From an uncultured Erysipelotrichaceae bacterium (GTDB lineage Bacteria > Bacillota_I > Bacilli_A > RF39 > UBA660), in the NCBI GenBank assembly GCA_902766135.1, contig CACXCK010000022.1, positions 1-6,537 on the forward strand: a stretch of 6,537 bases of DNA. Reading direction: 5' to 3'. Positions 5,199 through 6,537 of this stretch are shown in pieces. Position 1 is the first letter of the stretch; each line of letters starts with the position of its first letter. Both the position numbers and the translations under genes were made by a program. The notes beneath the pieces were generated by a model. It was not told the origin of the DNA, searched no databases, and saw nothing but the letters and a program-made list of their open reading frames with translations.

Positions 5199-5226
5199 AA
5201 AAGAAAAAGAATACAATAAGTATTCT
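5199..5226 (-). terminator. rpsU-yqeY intercistronic hairpin (attenuator-type)
   Basis: Stem AGAATAC (5208-5214) with GTATTCT (5220-5226), 7 perfect base pairs and a 5-nt loop, followed on the minus strand by TTTTCTTTTT. The rpsU TAG stop (5225-5227) overlaps it. Because yqeY lies directly downstream with no strong promoter in between, partial termination that lowers yqeY relative to rpsU is likely. Confidence 0.65.
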
Positions 5227-5416
5227 AATAACTTCTATGTTTTCTAGCATTACGCATATTTTTCTTCTTTTCTTCTCTTCTTTTAACGCCTGGTTTTTCA
5301 TAATGCTTTCTTTTCTTTAATTCAGAAGGGACACCACTTTTGGCAACAACAACTTTAAAACGTTTTAAAGCTTTATCTATATCTCCATCTTTAACAATTA
5401 CTTTATTAGAGTTCAA
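5225..5416 (-). CDS. rpsU: 30S ribosomal protein bS21
   Basis: 63 aa, very basic. It shows the family landmarks: DIDKALKRFKVVVAKSGVPSEL (13-34), KKRKHYEKPGVKRR (35-48) and a basic Arg/Lys-rich tail. bS21 binds the 30S platform near the 16S 3' end and helps initiation. The start codon is TTG (minus strand, 5416-5414), preceded by GGGAGGGG with a 7-base gap. No in-frame ATG would keep the conserved N-terminus, so TTG is the real start. It has its own promoter (5452-5480) and is followed by a hairpin and yqeY. Confidence 0.95.
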   Translation of the reverse strand: MNSNKVIVKDGDIDKALKRFKVVVAKSGVPSELKKRKHYEKPGVKRREEKKKNMRNARKHRSY

Positions 5417-5420
5417 TTCG

Positions 5421-5431
5421 CTTCCCCTCCC
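5421..5431 (-). promoter_or_regulatory. SD that fixes the rpsU TTG start
   Basis: The minus strand reads GGGAGGGGAAG here, 4 bases from the TTG codon (5416-5414). The strong purine-rich SD compensates for the weak start codon and shows where rpsU translation begins. Confidence 0.75.
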
Positions 5432-5451
5432 TTCGTTTTTTCACTAATAAG

Positions 5452-5480
5452 ATTATAACACTAGATTTACAAGCATACAA
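5452..5480 (-). promoter_or_regulatory. rpsU promoter (extended -10)
   Basis: On the minus strand, -10 TATAAT (5452-5457, perfect) is preceded by TGT, giving the extended TGnTATAAT form. A TTGTAT hexamer (5475-5480) lies 17 bp upstream. The start point is near 5445, giving a leader of about 29 nt, longer than the others in this window. The -35 lies in a perfect tandem 8-bp repeat, TGCTTGTA twice (5468-5483). Confidence 0.8.
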
Positions 5481-5514
5481 GCAAAAAATGCACAAAAAAA
5501 GAAGAAGATAGGCA

Positions 5515-6042
5515 TTAAATAGCCATTAACTCATTTTCCTTCTCCTTATTCTTATCATCAATAACTTTATTGTACTTATTAATAAGTTCTTGAATATCCT
5601 CTAATTCCAACTTTTCTTCATCTTCAGGTAATTCTAATTTTTTAATCTCATTATTTGCATCTTGCCTAATATTCCTTAATGAAACTCGTGCTTCTTCACA
5701 CATCGCCTTCGCTTGTTTAACATATTCCTTACGTCTTTCCTCAGTAAGCTCCGGAATAGTTAAAATAATCATCTCTCCGTTATTAACAGGCGAAATACCT
5801 AAATTTGCTTCATAAATAGCCTTCTCAATATTTTTTAAAATACTTTTATCAAACGGTTTAACCATTAATTGTCTAGCCTCTGGGACTGTAATATTCGCAA
5901 GAGACTGAATCGGTGTCATAACCCCGTAATACTCAACACTAATCTTACTAAGCAAAGCTGGATTAGCTCTGCCTGCTCTAATAGTAACTAGCCTTTGCTC
6001 TAAATTATCTATTACCTTACTCATTCTTTCTTCAACATTCAT
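5515..6042 (-). CDS. frr: Ribosome recycling factor
   Basis: With EF-G, this protein splits post-termination ribosomes. It has the whole family signature: ERMSKVIDNLEQRLVTIRAGRANPALL (5-31), VEYYGVMTPIQSLANITVPEARQL (36-59), LTEERRKEYVKQAKAMCEEARVSLRNIRQDAN (99-130), with R123 and R126 equivalent to the conserved ribosome-binding arginines of domain I, and the ELMAI end. At 175 aa it is about 10 residues shorter than the usual 185. The missing part is the first turns of helix 1: the protein starts where others read AExxM. The start is sound because AAGGAG lies just upstream of the ATG at 6040-6042. It follows the thioredoxin-like gene by 15 bases, so the two are cotranscribed. No convincing terminator follows; only a T-rich run before the rpsU promoter. 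Confidence 0.95.
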   Translation of the reverse strand: MNVEERMSKVIDNLEQRLVTIRAGRANPALLSKISVEYYGVMTPIQSLANITVPEARQLMVKPFDKSILKNIEKAIYEANLGISPVNNGEMIILTIPELTEERRKEYVKQAKAMCEEARVSLRNIRQDANNEIKKLELPEDEEKLELEDIQELINKYNKVIDDKNKEKENELMAI

Positions 6043-6057
6043 ATAATACTCTCCTTT

Positions 6058-6537
6058 TTAACTATTGATCCAATCAATCAATTCATTACTTTCTTTTTTT
6101 CCAATTAACTCTTTCATCATAATACCATCCTTAAAATACATCAAATAAGGCGTATATTGCATATTAGGATATTTATGAATAATCTCATTAAATAGCTCAT
6201 TATCTCTATTATACTTCCCACGATTCAAAAAGTATACATTAGTAATACCTTTCTTTTGAAAAACTTCTCTAACAGTAGGAATATATATATCGCAAGTATA
6301 ACATGATTCCCTTGATAATAGCAAATAAAACGTTTCATGATTATTAATAAGCATATCTAATTCATCTACTTGAATTTCATTAAAGCCATCAATTTGATAT
6401 CTATCATGATCAACAACATTACCAGTATGAAATTCAATATCATGAGGATTAACCATCGGTTTAATAAAATGTAACGCAATCCAATCCCCACAAAAAGCAA
6501 ACACTAGAATAACTACAAAAACAACTGCATATTTAAG
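6058..6537 (-). CDS. Membrane-anchored thioredoxin-like protein, 5' partial
   Basis: The open frame runs off the right edge, so the start is outside the window. A GTG at 6504 could be read as a start but would cut a hydrophobic run: in-frame codons 6537-6505 give LKYAVVFVVIL, continuing into VFAFCGDWIALHFI. This is a likely N-terminal membrane anchor, placing the domain outside the cytoplasm. The thioredoxin-like domain follows: a strand-rich TFYLLLS, the redox motif CYTC (C68 and C71 counted from the GTG) at the head of a helix, and the cis-proline segment YTPYLMYFKDG (P119). Likely role: thiol-disulfide exchange or cysteine protection on exported proteins; the substrate is unknown. It ends 15 bases before frr and provides its upstream cotranscribed partner. 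This is not the usual pyrH neighbour of frr. Confidence 0.8.
   Translation of the reverse strand, partial: LKYAVVFVVILVFAFCGDWIALHFIKPMVNPHDIEFHTGNVVDHDRYQIDGFNEIQVDELDMLINNHETFYLLLSRESCYTCDIYIPTVREVFQKKGITNVYFLNRGKYNRDNELFNEIIHKYPNMQYTPYLMYFKDGIMMKELIGKKESNELIDWINS

Noticed and set aside
1..6537. CRISPR arrays, insertion sequences, prophage genes, tRNA or rRNA
   Set aside because: No regularly spaced repeats, transposase, phage protein or tRNA-like sequence was seen; the recombinase is a chromosomal XerD type, not a phage integrase.

Overview
The window is very AT-rich and reads with the standard bacterial code: UGA ends both xerD and gpsA, and Trp is UGG. Low G+C, an rpsU-yqeY pair, XerD, TcdA and strong SD sites point to a low-GC Bacillota lineage, perhaps one of the uncultured gut Bacilli/Mollicutes-like groups. 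That placement is inference; nothing here fixes the species.

Layout, left to right. Bases 1-345 hold no gene and are about 90% A+T by eye. They contain a 28-bp sequence (264-291) with the layout of a chromosomal dif site, the XerC/XerD target for chromosome dimer resolution. Next is an unrecognised 336-aa gene (346-1356, -) with its own promoter, then a 39-aa Asn/Lys-rich ORF (1459-1578, +). A perfect bidirectional terminator separates that ORF from a XerD-type tyrosine recombinase (1606-2499, -). xerD diverges from gpsA (glycerol-3-phosphate dehydrogenase, +) across 73 bp with interlocking promoters. gpsA converges on tcdA (tRNA t6A dehydratase, -), overlapping it by 7 bp inside a hairpin. 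Upstream of tcdA is a strong promoter and a roughly 170-nt structured RNA that I call a 6S RNA (ssrS).

The right part runs leftward: a partial membrane-anchored thioredoxin-like gene at the right edge, frr (ribosome recycling factor), rpsU (bS21), yqeY, a 71-aa unknown, then 6S and tcdA. This is mostly translation and RNA housekeeping. The rpsU-yqeY unit has its own promoter, an intercistronic hairpin and a terminator.

The most interesting points are the dif-like site with a Xer recombinase gene about 1.3 kb away, which suggests the replication terminus. Eight of the ten CDS are transcribed toward it. The 6S RNA also ends only 12 bases before the tcdA start codon. A recurring design is compact regulation: leaders of about 10 nt between promoter and start, SD sites of the GGTGAT type, and stop codons buried inside terminator stems.
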